Origin: Bin5 sp965116395
Lineage (GTDB): Bacteria > Chloroflexota > Anaerolineae > Caldilineales > Caldilineaceae
NCBI GenBank assembly: GCA_965116395.1
Contig: OZ220684.1
Coordinates: 3,224,001 to 3,288,000 of the forward strand
Direction of reading: 5' to 3'
Length of the DNA stretch: 64,000 nucleotides
Position 1 is the stretch's first letter. Each line of letters starts with the position of its first letter. The notes below the pieces were generated by a model. The model was not told the DNA's origin. It saw only the letters and a program-made list of their open reading frames with translations, and did no database searches. A program made the translations under genes and the position numbers. Below, piece by piece: positions 25,817 through 35,116 of the stretch.

Positions 25817-25874
25817 GTTCGAAAAGGAAATGAAAACCTGGACCGCCGCGAGTGCCGCACGGTTGTGATTCCAA

Positions 25875-27299
25875 ATGCCGGAAACTCCCAATGAAGAACA
25901 GTCTTCACGCATGCTCGATCTTCTCGTCATCGGCGCCGGCCTGACCGGCCTCTTTGCCGCCTATACGGCTGCCCGCGCGGGTCTGCGGGTTCGAGTGATC
26001 GCCAAGGGCATGGGGGCAACGCACTGGCATGCGGGAACAATCGATCTTCTGGGCTATCTACCGAATGGAGAAGAACCGGTCACGAACTGGATGCATGCCC
26101 TTCCCGCACTGCCGTCCTCGCATCCCTACCGGCTGCTCGGCGAGGAGACGATTACGCAGGCACTGGGCGATTTTCAACGGCTTACCGCCGCAGCCGGCCT
26201 GCCGTACGAACGCGCCCACGCCAACATGAATCTGCCAGTTGCCAGCGCGTCTCAGGAACAGACCTCACATAATCTTGAGCCTGACGGACACGTCCGGGAC
26301 GCCACTCCGGGGCAAAACTGCCAGCTCATTTCACCGGTAGGCGCGGCGCGACCGGTCTACCTTGCGCCGACGGCACAACTGGCCGGCAATTTAGAGGATG
26401 AACAGCCTTTGGTAATAGTCGGCCTTGAAGGTATGCCTGACTTCTATCCGGCGCTGATCGCCGAAAACCTGCAAAGGCAAGGCCACCGCGCTCGCAGCGC
26501 AACCGTAGCCCTCAGTCCACTGACCAGGCGCAGTGATAACAGCCCACTGCAGGTGGCCCGGATGCTGGATCAGCCTGCCGCACAGGCACAGCTGGCAAAA
26601 ATGGTGGTAGACGTAGTCGAGGCAGGTGAACGGGTGGGCCTCCCTGCCGTGCTGGGGCTGAGTGCTCACACACGCCTCCTTACCCAACTGCATGAGACAG
26701 TTGTCGGTCGAGGTGACCGGGCTTCTCAATTCCCCGATGGACCGCGAGCTGGCCTATCGGTATTCGAGATTCCCACACTGCCTCCCAGCGTGCCAGGAAT
26801 GCGTCTGGACACGATGCTGCGCGCCCAACTGGCCCGTCTGGGCGTTCGTGTTGAAATCGGTATGGAAGTGTGCGGGGTTCGCGCAACCAATCGGCGCATT
26901 GAATGGATAGAAACCGAGACTGGAAGCCGTCCTCTTCGTCACAGGGCGCACAACTACATGCTGGCAACCGGCGGTATCCTCGGCGGTGGCATCCGCGGCG
27001 ACCGCTGCGGCCGCGTGGAGGAGACCGTTTTCAACCTGCCTCTGTCAGCACCGCAGACACGATCTCAATGGCTGCGCCCTCTCTTCCTGGACCGGCAGGG
27101 CCATCCGGTCTTCCGGGGCGGTGTTTCCGTTGACGCCCGCTTTCGTCCGCTCGACCAGGCCGGCGCGCCAGTCTACGATAATCTGAGGGCCGCAGGCGCG
27201 GTCCTCGCCCACACCGATCCGATCCGCGAGCGCAGCCGTGAAGGAATCGCATTAGCTACTGGCTACGCCGCGGCAACCGCTGTGGCCAGTGGCCTGTAA
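25875..27299 (+). CDS. glpB: Anaerobic-type glycerol-3-phosphate dehydrogenase, subunit B
   Basis: A 474-residue flavoprotein subunit. Its N-terminus MLDLLVIGAGLTGLFAAYTAARAGLRVRVI is a dinucleotide-binding fold, followed by ATHWHAGTIDLLGYLP as in GlpB. The late LATGGILGGGIRGDR and the ending AHTDPIRERSREGIALATGYAAA also fit. In E. coli GlpB joins GlpA and the membrane-linked GlpC to send electrons to menaquinone. It is separated from glpA by the repeat element and lies 50 bases before glpC. Confidence 0.92.
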   Translation: MPETPNEEQSSRMLDLLVIGAGLTGLFAAYTAARAGLRVRVIAKGMGATHWHAGTIDLLGYLPNGEEPVTNWMHALPALPSSHPYRLLGEETITQALGDFQRLTAAAGLPYERAHANMNLPVASASQEQTSHNLEPDGHVRDATPGQNCQLISPVGAARPVYLAPTAQLAGNLEDEQPLVIVGLEGMPDFYPALIAENLQRQGHRARSATVALSPLTRRSDNSPLQVARMLDQPAAQAQLAKMVVDVVEAGERVGLPAVLGLSAHTRLLTQLHETVVGRGDRASQFPDGPRAGLSVFEIPTLPPSVPGMRLDTMLRAQLARLGVRVEIGMEVCGVRATNRRIEWIETETGSRPLRHRAHNYMLATGGILGGGIRGDRCGRVEETVFNLPLSAPQTRSQWLRPLFLDRQGHPVFRGGVSVDARFRPLDQAGAPVYDNLRAAGAVLAHTDPIRERSREGIALATGYAAATAVASGL

Positions 27300-27349
27300 C
27301 AATACTGGCCTGTACTGGCCGCCTGACGCTAACCACCAGCACCGATCCT

Positions 27350-28708
27350 ATGCAAACCGTTTCTCTGAATTCAGTCGGAATGACCCTGGACGCTTGTATC
27401 AAGTGCAACATCTGCACCAGCTACTGCCCTGTGTCCGAAGTTACCGACAGCTTCCCCGGACCCAAGTACGCCGCGCCCCAGTCGGAACGCTTCCGCGAAA
27501 TCGGACATCCCCTCTCTGAAGCGGCCGCTGACTCCAATTCACCGTCACATGGCGGCGGGCAGTCGCCCGACGCTTCGGTGGACTACTGCTCCGGCTGCCG
27601 GGTCTGCAATGAAGTCTGTCCAACCGGCGTGCGAATCGCCGAAATCAATGCCCGCGCCCGCGCCGGCATGGTGGCAACGCAGGGTCTCTCCTTGCGTAAC
27701 CGGCTCCTGGGACGCAATGAACTGATGGGCCGGGCAGGCAGCTTCGCGCCGGGCCTGGCGAACTTCATCCTGCACAACCCGTTGAGCCGTCGGCTGGCCG
27801 CTGCCCTGTTTGGCGTGGCCAAGAAGGCGCCGCTGCCCCGCTGGCACCACGAAACGCTCAACCGCTGGCTGGCCCGTACCCGCGCCCAGCGGCTGCGCAG
27901 CGAGCGCAAAGTCGTCTATTTTCACGGCTGCGCCACCCAGTATTACGAGCCCTTTGTCGGCATCGCCGCGATTCTGGTATTGGAGCATCTCGGATACGAA
28001 GTAGTGGTGCCTCCGCAGAACTGCTGCGGCCTGCCGATGCTTTCCAATGGGGAGTTTGGCGCCGCCGAGGGCTATCATCGCCGCAACGTGGCCGGCCTGG
28101 CCGACTATGTCCGCGCCGGTTACCCGATCCTCGGTACCAGCACCAGCTGCACGCTGACCCTGAAGGAAGAGGCGCCCGAACTGCTCGACCTTGAGGACGA
28201 TGCAGGCTCGCAGGCCCTGAAATTCGCGACCTGGGATATCTTCGAATGGCTGCGCGACGGTTTGGATCAAGGCCAATTGCCCTCCGATCTGCGTCCACTT
28301 AACCGTACTGAGCAGCCCTTTATTTTGCCTTATCATGCCCCATGTCAGTTGCGGGCACATCGCATCGGCAAACCGGCTATGGACGTGCTGGCCCGGATCC
28401 CGGGCCTTGACCTCCGCGAGAGTCACGCCCGCTGTTGCGGCATCGCCGGGACGTATGGCTACAAGACCGAAAAATATCAGATAGCCATGGACGTGGGCGC
28501 GGAGCTGTTCGATTATGTCGCCGCGCAAGCTGAAGAGTCGGATTCGGTCGCCGCGGGGTCGGTTTCCTTTACCGCCTGCGATTCTGAAACCTGTCGCTGG
28601 CAGCTGGAACACGGGACCGGTCTCCCATCGCTCCATCCCATTGAATTGTTGGCGGCATCCTATGGCCTCTACGACCTGCAAGCGCGGCGGCCCGCCGATG
28701 GAAACTGA
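27350..28708 (+). CDS. glpC: Anaerobic-type glycerol-3-phosphate dehydrogenase, subunit C (iron-sulfur)
   Basis: A 452-residue membrane-associated electron-transfer subunit. Two 4Fe-4S sites are visible: CIKCNICTSYCPV near residue 15 and CSGCRVCNEVCPTGV near residue 82. Two cysteine-rich CCG domains follow (GCATQYYEP, QNCCGLPMLSNGEF; HAPCQLRAH, RCCGIAGTYGYKTEK), as in heterodisulfide-reductase-type subunits. It should anchor GlpAB and pass electrons to quinone. The next gene starts four bases after the stop. Confidence 0.94.
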   Translation: MQTVSLNSVGMTLDACIKCNICTSYCPVSEVTDSFPGPKYAAPQSERFREIGHPLSEAAADSNSPSHGGGQSPDASVDYCSGCRVCNEVCPTGVRIAEINARARAGMVATQGLSLRNRLLGRNELMGRAGSFAPGLANFILHNPLSRRLAAALFGVAKKAPLPRWHHETLNRWLARTRAQRLRSERKVVYFHGCATQYYEPFVGIAAILVLEHLGYEVVVPPQNCCGLPMLSNGEFGAAEGYHRRNVAGLADYVRAGYPILGTSTSCTLTLKEEAPELLDLEDDAGSQALKFATWDIFEWLRDGLDQGQLPSDLRPLNRTEQPFILPYHAPCQLRAHRIGKPAMDVLARIPGLDLRESHARCCGIAGTYGYKTEKYQIAMDVGAELFDYVAAQAEESDSVAAGSVSFTACDSETCRWQLEHGTGLPSLHPIELLAASYGLYDLQARRPADGN

Positions 28709-28711
28709 CCG

Positions 28712-29803
28712 ATGAGCTCGCTTCGCATCCTGATAATCGGAGCCGGGGCAATTGGCTGCTTTGTCGGCGGCAAGTTGGCTTCTGCAGGACACAGCGTGAC
28801 CTTGGTCGGCCGCGCCCGCACATCCGCGGCTCTTCAAGCGCGCGGTCTGAAGTTGCACGCAGCTGACGGTGCTGTGCTATCAGTCCGCTCTGTCTCCGCG
28901 GCAGCCTCCGTGCGAGAGGCGTTTCCCGCCCCGTATGACCTCCTAGTTTTTGCGGTCAAGAGCTACGACACGGCAGCTGCGCTTGATGAACTGGTTTCGA
29001 TCGGATCCACGCTCCCGCCAAATATCCTCAGCCTTCAGAATGGTGTCGGTAATGAGAACGAGATTGCAGCGCGCTTTGGCGCGCAGCGGGTCGTCGCCGG
29101 AACGATTACCGCGCCGGTTGAGGTACGGGAGCCGGGCGTGGTCCAGGTGACTAAGCCAGGTTTTGCCATCGGCCTGGCAGAATTCTGCGAATCGAGTGAA
29201 GCGAAAGAAGCCAGCCCTCGCGCCTCTCTCCTCACTTCGCTCTCCTCGCAATTTTCCGCTGCCGGTCTCCCCACCAGAGTGTACGAAGATGCCCAGGCCA
29301 TGAAATGGTCCAAGCTGCTCATGAACATGATCGGCAATGCCACCAGCGCCATCCTGGCCGAACCGCCCGGCGTCACCTTCGCCGACCCGCGCATAACCAA
29401 CCTGGAGATCGACGCCCTACGCGAGGCCCTGCGCGTGATGGCTGCGGCCAGCATCCACCCTCTGAATATGGAGAAGTATCCGCTAGGTACACTCGCCCCT
29501 CTGTTGCGCTTCGGCCCGCGCGCGCTTTTGCGGCCCGCTCTGCACAGGATCGTCGGCGGCGCGAGGGGTGGAAAGATGCCCAGCTTGTTCTTGGACTTGG
29601 ACGCAGGTAAGAGCGGGAGCGAAGTGGGCTGGTACAACGGCGCCGTCGTGCGCTTGGGGGGCGACGTCGGCATCGAAACGCCGGTCAACCGGTTGCTGAC
29701 CGAGACTGTCCAACAGTTGGCTGCTGAACCGCAATCGCGCGCTTCGTGGCGAGGGAATTTCGAGAGGCTTTCCTCAGCGGCCAGAGAGGTGTCTGGCGTT
29801 TAG
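28712..29803 (+). CDS. Ketopantoate reductase family protein (PanE/ApbA)
   Basis: A 363-residue NADPH-dependent reductase. The N-terminal Rossmann motif is IIGAGAIGCFVGGKLASAGHSVTLVGR. The NGVGNENEIAARFG and KWSKLLMNMIGNATSAILAE segments hold the catalytic Lys and substrate-binding residues of the family. It is somewhat longer than E. coli PanE (303). The start lies four bases after glpC, so it is probably co-transcribed; a pantothenate role is the default, but PanE paralogues reducing other 2-oxo acids are common. Confidence 0.85.
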   Translation: MSSLRILIIGAGAIGCFVGGKLASAGHSVTLVGRARTSAALQARGLKLHAADGAVLSVRSVSAAASVREAFPAPYDLLVFAVKSYDTAAALDELVSIGSTLPPNILSLQNGVGNENEIAARFGAQRVVAGTITAPVEVREPGVVQVTKPGFAIGLAEFCESSEAKEASPRASLLTSLSSQFSAAGLPTRVYEDAQAMKWSKLLMNMIGNATSAILAEPPGVTFADPRITNLEIDALREALRVMAAASIHPLNMEKYPLGTLAPLLRFGPRALLRPALHRIVGGARGGKMPSLFLDLDAGKSGSEVGWYNGAVVRLGGDVGIETPVNRLLTETVQQLAAEPQSRASWRGNFERLSSAAREVSGV

Positions 29804-29863
29804 TGCACTGGAGGCTCTGCAAATACAAGAGTTCACCAGCAGTCGAAATCGAGCAACATCAAG

Positions 29864-30841
29864 CTAGAGTCCCGGGCCGATCAGTACAATCAGCACCAGG
29901 GCCAGTAGGGCAAAAGCCGAATACTCCAGCACAAGCTTGCGGCTGAGATGGCCCTCATGCAGTGCGTGGCGCGCCAGCCCCACGAACAGATAGAAGATCA
30001 ACAGCAGTACCAGCCCACCACTTGCGCCCGACAGCGGCCAATAATTTAACGCCCACGCCGCCTCTCCCAGTACCAGCGCAACGACCGCCGCATAGCTGAG
30101 CACGACGTTCACTCTTGGCGTTATGTCGCGCAACAGTTCTACCGCCAGCAGCGCGGCCGTCGCCGCAATCAGAGAACCGGAGAGCAGGCTGCGAGTTCGG
30201 GTCTGATACACCAACAAAAAGAGGGCCAGTGCAGCAGTATAGGAAAGTACATTGAGCAGGATGCGGGCCTGCCGGTAGCCTGATGATTCGCGGTCTGCGG
30301 TGGCATATAAATTGAACAAAATAATCGCGATCAGCCCGCCGCTTAACAACGCCGTACCCGCCTGGAAAAGCGGCGTGGTGACCACTGGCGCCATCAATAC
30401 TGCCAAAATCGAGACGGCAGCAGGGAGACCCCAGAACAGCCAGGTGTGCCCGCCATTTTCCGGTTCATAACCCAGCGGGTCCCCGGCGAAAAGAGGATGT
30501 GTGCGAATTGCACGCTCCGTGCCGCTGGCCGTGAGCAGGGCGATAAAGACGGCGATGACGGTCGTCTCGCTGATCCTGATCGACATGGGCGAGCCAAGCA
30601 CATTTAGGGTCAGGACAACTGTCGGCAACCGCAAGAACAGGCTGATCGATACAGTAGCCGCCACCGTCCATGCCAACACGCTCACGCGCTGCACGAAACG
30701 CCGGTTTGGACCGGCCGCAGCCAAAGATGGCCCTGACCGTTCCATCCCTATTTCGGCAAAGGTTGATTGGCTGACTTCAGATTGCCGTGTATTCTGTTGG
30801 CCGCCGGCCGCAAACGGCGAATACCAGTTCTCAGTCCCCAA
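29864..30841 (-). CDS. Multi-spanning membrane protein of unknown function
   Basis: A 325-residue protein (from TTG 30841; ATG 30745 would give 293 residues). After a polar N-terminus it has about eight or nine hydrophobic helices, with short polar loops such as TRTRSLLSG and LLRDITPRVN, and ends in a hydrophobic tail. No catalytic or transport motif is recognised. It is the only minus-strand gene among plus-strand neighbours, convergent with the PanE-like gene and divergent from the CHAT gene. The start is uncertain because no good ribosome site is seen. Confidence 0.65.
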   Translation of the reverse strand: MGTENWYSPFAAGGQQNTRQSEVSQSTFAEIGMERSGPSLAAAGPNRRFVQRVSVLAWTVAATVSISLFLRLPTVVLTLNVLGSPMSIRISETTVIAVFIALLTASGTERAIRTHPLFAGDPLGYEPENGGHTWLFWGLPAAVSILAVLMAPVVTTPLFQAGTALLSGGLIAIILFNLYATADRESSGYRQARILLNVLSYTAALALFLLVYQTRTRSLLSGSLIAATAALLAVELLRDITPRVNVVLSYAAVVALVLGEAAWALNYWPLSGASGGLVLLLIFYLFVGLARHALHEGHLSRKLVLEYSAFALLALVLIVLIGPGL

Positions 30842-30914
30842 TTTTCAGCTTCCAGTTTCCAGTTGCAAAGGATGATGTTACTATAAAACAAAAAGCACCA
30901 ACTGGAAACCGCAG

Positions 30915-32360
30915 TTGACCCAGTACAGAAACTTCGACATTACTATCACCAGGGATAGACCGCCCTTTGCAGTGCTTGCATCCTATCGGGGTCTGAGCGG
31001 CGCCTCTACCTTCGGCCAGGATGCCCTCCAACCTGTCTGGCAGGAATACCTGTCCAGGTTGAGTGATCCATTCCAGACGCAGGGGGAGCATCTCCTGGCC
31101 GAAATCGGCAGCAGGCTTTTTTCGGAACTGATTCGTGATCAGGTGCGAGACCTCTGGGCCCAGGCGCGCACCGACCTGGACGATGGCGGCCGTCTGCGGC
31201 TACGGCTCATCCTGCATCCACCCGCGGTCGCCGCCCTGCCGTGGGAGACACTTCACGATCCCCGTCGCAATCAATCCTTTGCCGCCGACGCCAATATCTC
31301 ACTAGTCCGCACCCAGAATCTTGTGAGCTATGTTGCCCGCCCCAGGGCGCTGGAGGCGACGCCGCCGCTGAAAGTCTTATTGGTGACGGTCGATACAGGT
31401 GCACCGGACGAACGCACATCGCAGTGGACCGAACAAGGCGAGCACAGCAACCAACTGGCCGCACAAGAGGAGAGCACAAAGATCCGTTCTGTATTCGCAG
31501 GGCTGTCGTCCGGCCGCGTGAAACTGGATCAACTGAACGGGCGGGTTACGATTCAGCAGATTCGAGAGCGGCTGGTGACGGCCTGGCCCGACGTCCTGCA
31601 CTTTGTCGGCCACGGCAATGAGGACGGTCTCCTGCTCTGGGCCGATGACGCCCCCTCACTCGTTTCGGCCGCAACGCTGCGCACGGTATTGCAGCAGGCA
31701 GAATCGGTGAAACTGATTTTTATCAACGCCTGCCTTGCCGGAAGTGTAGATGGTGCCCGCCCTTTCGCAGGCATTGCCCACCAGTTGCTTCAAAGTGGTC
31801 TGCCTGCAGTGATTGCCATGCGCTATGAGATCCTGGACCGCTCCGCCTCGAGTTTTGCCTCGGGATTCTATGAAGCTCTTGTCTCGGGCCAAGGGCGCGG
31901 CCACATTGACGCCGCGGTCAGCACTGCCCGAAACAATCTTTACATCAATGATCCGAATCGAGTGGACTATGCAACGCCGATTCTCTGGCTCAATGCAGAG
32001 GATGGTCGCATTCTTCCTTTCGACGATGCGCACGGGTCGCCGGCCTCCACCTCCCCTCACTCGCTCCCCCCGCGTTCCCAGATGGCGAGTTCCTCGCTGC
32101 GGCTCGAATTCAGATTGGAAGAAAAAGAAGCCTGGTTCCGCTCCTTGCCGGAGTCGATCTCTGATCCCCATCTGCCCTTTGAGTATCAGCGCCGCCGCCG
32201 GATTGTCGGCCTGCTGCTGAAGATTCTGCAACAGGCAGTAGAGCAACGGGAACAGGGCCAAGTCATCGATATCAGGTCTGTACAGAGACGCCTGTCAACA
32301 TTCGAAGAGGAGAGGCGTCACATCCAGAATATCCTTGACCATTGCCTGAACTGTTCGTAA
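30915..32360 (+). CDS. CHAT-domain (caspase-like) protein
   Basis: A 481-residue protein from TTG 30915. The CHAT domain spans about residues 90-385: ALPWETLHDP, then the catalytic dyad His233 (HFVGHG) and Cys273 (IFINACLAG), followed by GLPAVIAMRYEI and DAAVSTARNNLY. The C-terminal 100 residues are charged and helical (EYQRRRRIVGLLLKI). CHAT proteins are caspase/separase-clan proteases, some of them effectors in defence or programmed death. The 3' end overlaps the next gene by 19 bases, so the two proteins are made together. No signal peptide is seen. Confidence 0.85.
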   Translation: MTQYRNFDITITRDRPPFAVLASYRGLSGASTFGQDALQPVWQEYLSRLSDPFQTQGEHLLAEIGSRLFSELIRDQVRDLWAQARTDLDDGGRLRLRLILHPPAVAALPWETLHDPRRNQSFAADANISLVRTQNLVSYVARPRALEATPPLKVLLVTVDTGAPDERTSQWTEQGEHSNQLAAQEESTKIRSVFAGLSSGRVKLDQLNGRVTIQQIRERLVTAWPDVLHFVGHGNEDGLLLWADDAPSLVSAATLRTVLQQAESVKLIFINACLAGSVDGARPFAGIAHQLLQSGLPAVIAMRYEILDRSASSFASGFYEALVSGQGRGHIDAAVSTARNNLYINDPNRVDYATPILWLNAEDGRILPFDDAHGSPASTSPHSLPPRSQMASSSLRLEFRLEEKEAWFRSLPESISDPHLPFEYQRRRRIVGLLLKILQQAVEQREQGQVIDIRSVQRRLSTFEEERRHIQNILDHCLNCS

Positions 32361-35050
32361 GACCCGATGCCGTGGCGCGGACCAGCATACGACTGATCCG
32401 TCTCGCCTGCCTCTACGCCATTCTCTGTTACCTCGGTGTAGAAATCGCCCTTTCGCTGCGAGAACTTCGGGAAACTGACGCCAGCAGTCTACAACCTCCT
32501 GCAGAGGCCTTCACAAGTTCTTCTTCAGCAGATCAGATCCCTTTTCTCGGCGTCACCGTCGAGCTCGAACAGTACGAAGACCCGCATCAACGGCAGCAAG
32601 CCTTGCATCGCCTGCACAGCGCCGGTTTCGGCTGGGTACGCCAACGTATTGACTGGGGCCTCATCGAACCTCAGCCGGGAGAGTTTCAGTGGGCGTGGAC
32701 AGATGACGTTCTGTCCGCCGTTGCTGCCGCCGGCCTCGTGCCGGTCGTTGTCCTGGACGGCAGCCCCGTCTGGGCCCGAGACAGTAGAGATAGGCCGCCC
32801 CAAGGACTCGCTGCCCATGACCGGCGATCACGACTGGCGCCCCCTGCCTCTCCGGAGACCTTTGCCCGCTTTGCCGCGGCGTTCGCCGCCCGCTACCAGG
32901 ACACTGTCCGCTATTATCAGATCTGGGATGAGCCGAACATAGCGCCCCACTGGGGAAACCGGCTCATCGATCCGGTCGGCTACGCCCGGTTGCTGCGCGA
33001 AGCCGCCATCGCTGTCCGGACCGCCGACCCGGACGCAGTTATCCTGGCCGCCGCGCTGGCGCCCACCCAGGACCGGGGCCACACCGCGATCGATGAGGGC
33101 TTCTACTTGCAACGGCTTTACGCGGCCGGCGCCGCGCCCTTCTTCGATGCTGTTCTCGTGCAGCCGTTTGGCTTCGGAACTGGGCCCGAAGACGCGCGTA
33201 GCCGTGTCAACGTGCTCAACTTCCACCGTGCGGCCTGGGTGCGGCAAGTAATGGTCGCGGCCGGTGACGGGCAGACACCGCTATGGGCAGTCCGTTTTGG
33301 ATGGAATCGGCAGGTCCAGGATCCCTGGAAGACCGTTTCGGCGGCCGATCAACTTCGCTTTACCGAGGAAGCGATCCGGCATGCAAAGGCCAACTGGCCT
33401 TGGCTGGCAGCGATGGGCTGGCCGATAGACCAACCGGACGCGCCGCCCTCAGATCCGATGTGGGGCTTCTCTCTCATCGCTGCCGACGGGACAGAGCAAC
33501 CGCTGCTGGCCCTGTTTTCGGCTGCCGCGCAGGCAACAGCTGACACCAGAGCGCCCGCACCCAACGATCAGCGCTACGCAAGACTTGCATTGCTGCTGTT
33601 GGCTGCCGGATTTCTCCTCTGGTGGTCGATACTTACTTCTCGCCGTCTGCCTCTGCGTCAGTGGCAGACGGCCTATCTCAGCTGGCCGCCGCTCCCCAAA
33701 CTCGCCGTCTGGGCGCTCCTGTTCACTGTTTACTATCTGGCTGTCTGGCCGCCTCTGATCATCTTCTGCTGGCTATCTGCCGCCTTTCTCATCGCAGCCG
33801 CACCGGCTACAGGGCTGATGATCGCGGCGGCCGCGCTGCCCTTCCATTTTCAGCACAAGGAGTTGCAGTTCGTCGGCGCCGTCTGGGCTGTACCGCCGGC
33901 CCACGCCGCGCTGCTTGCCACGCTACCTGCCCTCGCGCAGCGCGCCATCCGCGCTACTGAGTGGCGCATCAGCCCTGCCCTCAAAGTCCTTTACCCGATT
34001 CGCAATGCATTTTACGCAGTACGAGATAAGCAATTCGCCACTCTGCTGGTCGCAGCCTGGATTGTCATAAGTCTCCTGGCCGCCCGCAACGTCTGGCACT
34101 GGCCGGGCTACTACCGCGGAATGTGGGAGCTTGCTGTGGTGCCAACTCTGCTCTTTGCCGGCATCAGGCTGCTTGCACCGGGGTCCCGTCAACGTCGGTC
34201 CGTGTTGATTGCGCTTTTCACAGGCGGCGCTCTCGCGGCGGGCGTGGGGTTAATCGACTGGCTGATCGGAGGCGGCGTATCCGTCGACGGCGTGCGCCGC
34301 CTGATGGGGGTCTCCTTTTCCCCCAATCAGACGGCCCTCTATCTGCTGCGTACAATGTTTGTCGGTGTTGGACTCCTGGCAACCTGCCGGCGCTGGCCGC
34401 GCGGCCTGACCGCGGGCTGTCTTCTGGTGGCGGGGACGCTGCTTCTGACAGCCAGTCGCGGCGCCATCCTGCTCGGCCTGCCCGTTGGCGCCCTGGTCAT
34501 GGCCGCGGCCGGACGCCTTCATGTACGCTTCCTGCAAGGGAGGCGAGTCGCCATACTGCTGGCGCTGGTGGTCGGCCTGGCCATAGCGGTCGGCCTGGAG
34601 TATGTCCTCGTCTACGGCGACCGACTGCTGAACATCGAGACAATGCGTTCCCGCCTCGCCATCTGGCAGGATGCCGCGGGCCTGTGGAGGCATTTCCCCT
34701 TGCTGGGAGTGGGGCCCAGTGGATTCTACTGGAACTATCCGGCCTTCCTGCAGCCTTCGCCAACGGCCGATCCCAATCTGCTGCACCCCCACTCTGTCTG
34801 GCTTGAATATGCAACCGGCTGGGGTGCTGTCGGTCTGGTGTGGTTTGGCGCGTTTCTTGGTATGATTGTGTTAGCGTTGAGACGCTCGTTGCGTGCGCCG
34901 CGCGCATGGCATCGGATCGGTATACTGGCCGCGCTTGCCGCCGGCTTGGCGCATGCGCAGGTGGACGCGTTCGCTGCGTTGCCGGAGCTGGCCGCTTGGA
35001 ACTTCGCGGCGCTGGCACTGTTGGCAGCGCCAAAGCGCGAAGACGTGTGA
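32342..35050 (+). CDS. Fusion: glycosidase-like domain plus O-antigen-ligase-like membrane domain
   Basis: A 902-residue protein from TTG 32342. One membrane helix (about 18-38) is followed by an outside domain of about 330 residues resembling GH39/GH5 barrels: WVRQRIDWGLIEPQPGEFQW and the acid/base-like E197 in IWDEPN. Where the nucleophile Glu of WxTEFGW is expected, the sequence reads WAVRFGW (R318), so hydrolysis is doubtful. From about 410 there are ten or more membrane helices, with LTASRGAILLG, GVGPSGFYWNYP and HPHSVWLEYATGWGAVGL typical of O-antigen ligase/polymerase (Wzy_C). It may recognise and transfer or polymerise surface polysaccharide. Confidence 0.8.
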   Translation: MPELFVRPDAVARTSIRLIRLACLYAILCYLGVEIALSLRELRETDASSLQPPAEAFTSSSSADQIPFLGVTVELEQYEDPHQRQQALHRLHSAGFGWVRQRIDWGLIEPQPGEFQWAWTDDVLSAVAAAGLVPVVVLDGSPVWARDSRDRPPQGLAAHDRRSRLAPPASPETFARFAAAFAARYQDTVRYYQIWDEPNIAPHWGNRLIDPVGYARLLREAAIAVRTADPDAVILAAALAPTQDRGHTAIDEGFYLQRLYAAGAAPFFDAVLVQPFGFGTGPEDARSRVNVLNFHRAAWVRQVMVAAGDGQTPLWAVRFGWNRQVQDPWKTVSAADQLRFTEEAIRHAKANWPWLAAMGWPIDQPDAPPSDPMWGFSLIAADGTEQPLLALFSAAAQATADTRAPAPNDQRYARLALLLLAAGFLLWWSILTSRRLPLRQWQTAYLSWPPLPKLAVWALLFTVYYLAVWPPLIIFCWLSAAFLIAAAPATGLMIAAAALPFHFQHKELQFVGAVWAVPPAHAALLATLPALAQRAIRATEWRISPALKVLYPIRNAFYAVRDKQFATLLVAAWIVISLLAARNVWHWPGYYRGMWELAVVPTLLFAGIRLLAPGSRQRRSVLIALFTGGALAAGVGLIDWLIGGGVSVDGVRRLMGVSFSPNQTALYLLRTMFVGVGLLATCRRWPRGLTAGCLLVAGTLLLTASRGAILLGLPVGALVMAAAGRLHVRFLQGRRVAILLALVVGLAIAVGLEYVLVYGDRLLNIETMRSRLAIWQDAAGLWRHFPLLGVGPSGFYWNYPAFLQPSPTADPNLLHPHSVWLEYATGWGAVGLVWFGAFLGMIVLALRRSLRAPRAWHRIGILAALAAGLAHAQVDAFAALPELAAWNFAALALLAAPKREDV

Positions 35051-35116
35051 CATCCGGACCTGGTTATTCCTTATTCAAATCGATGAAGCTATGGGTGCAA
35101 CAAAGGAGAGACCAAC

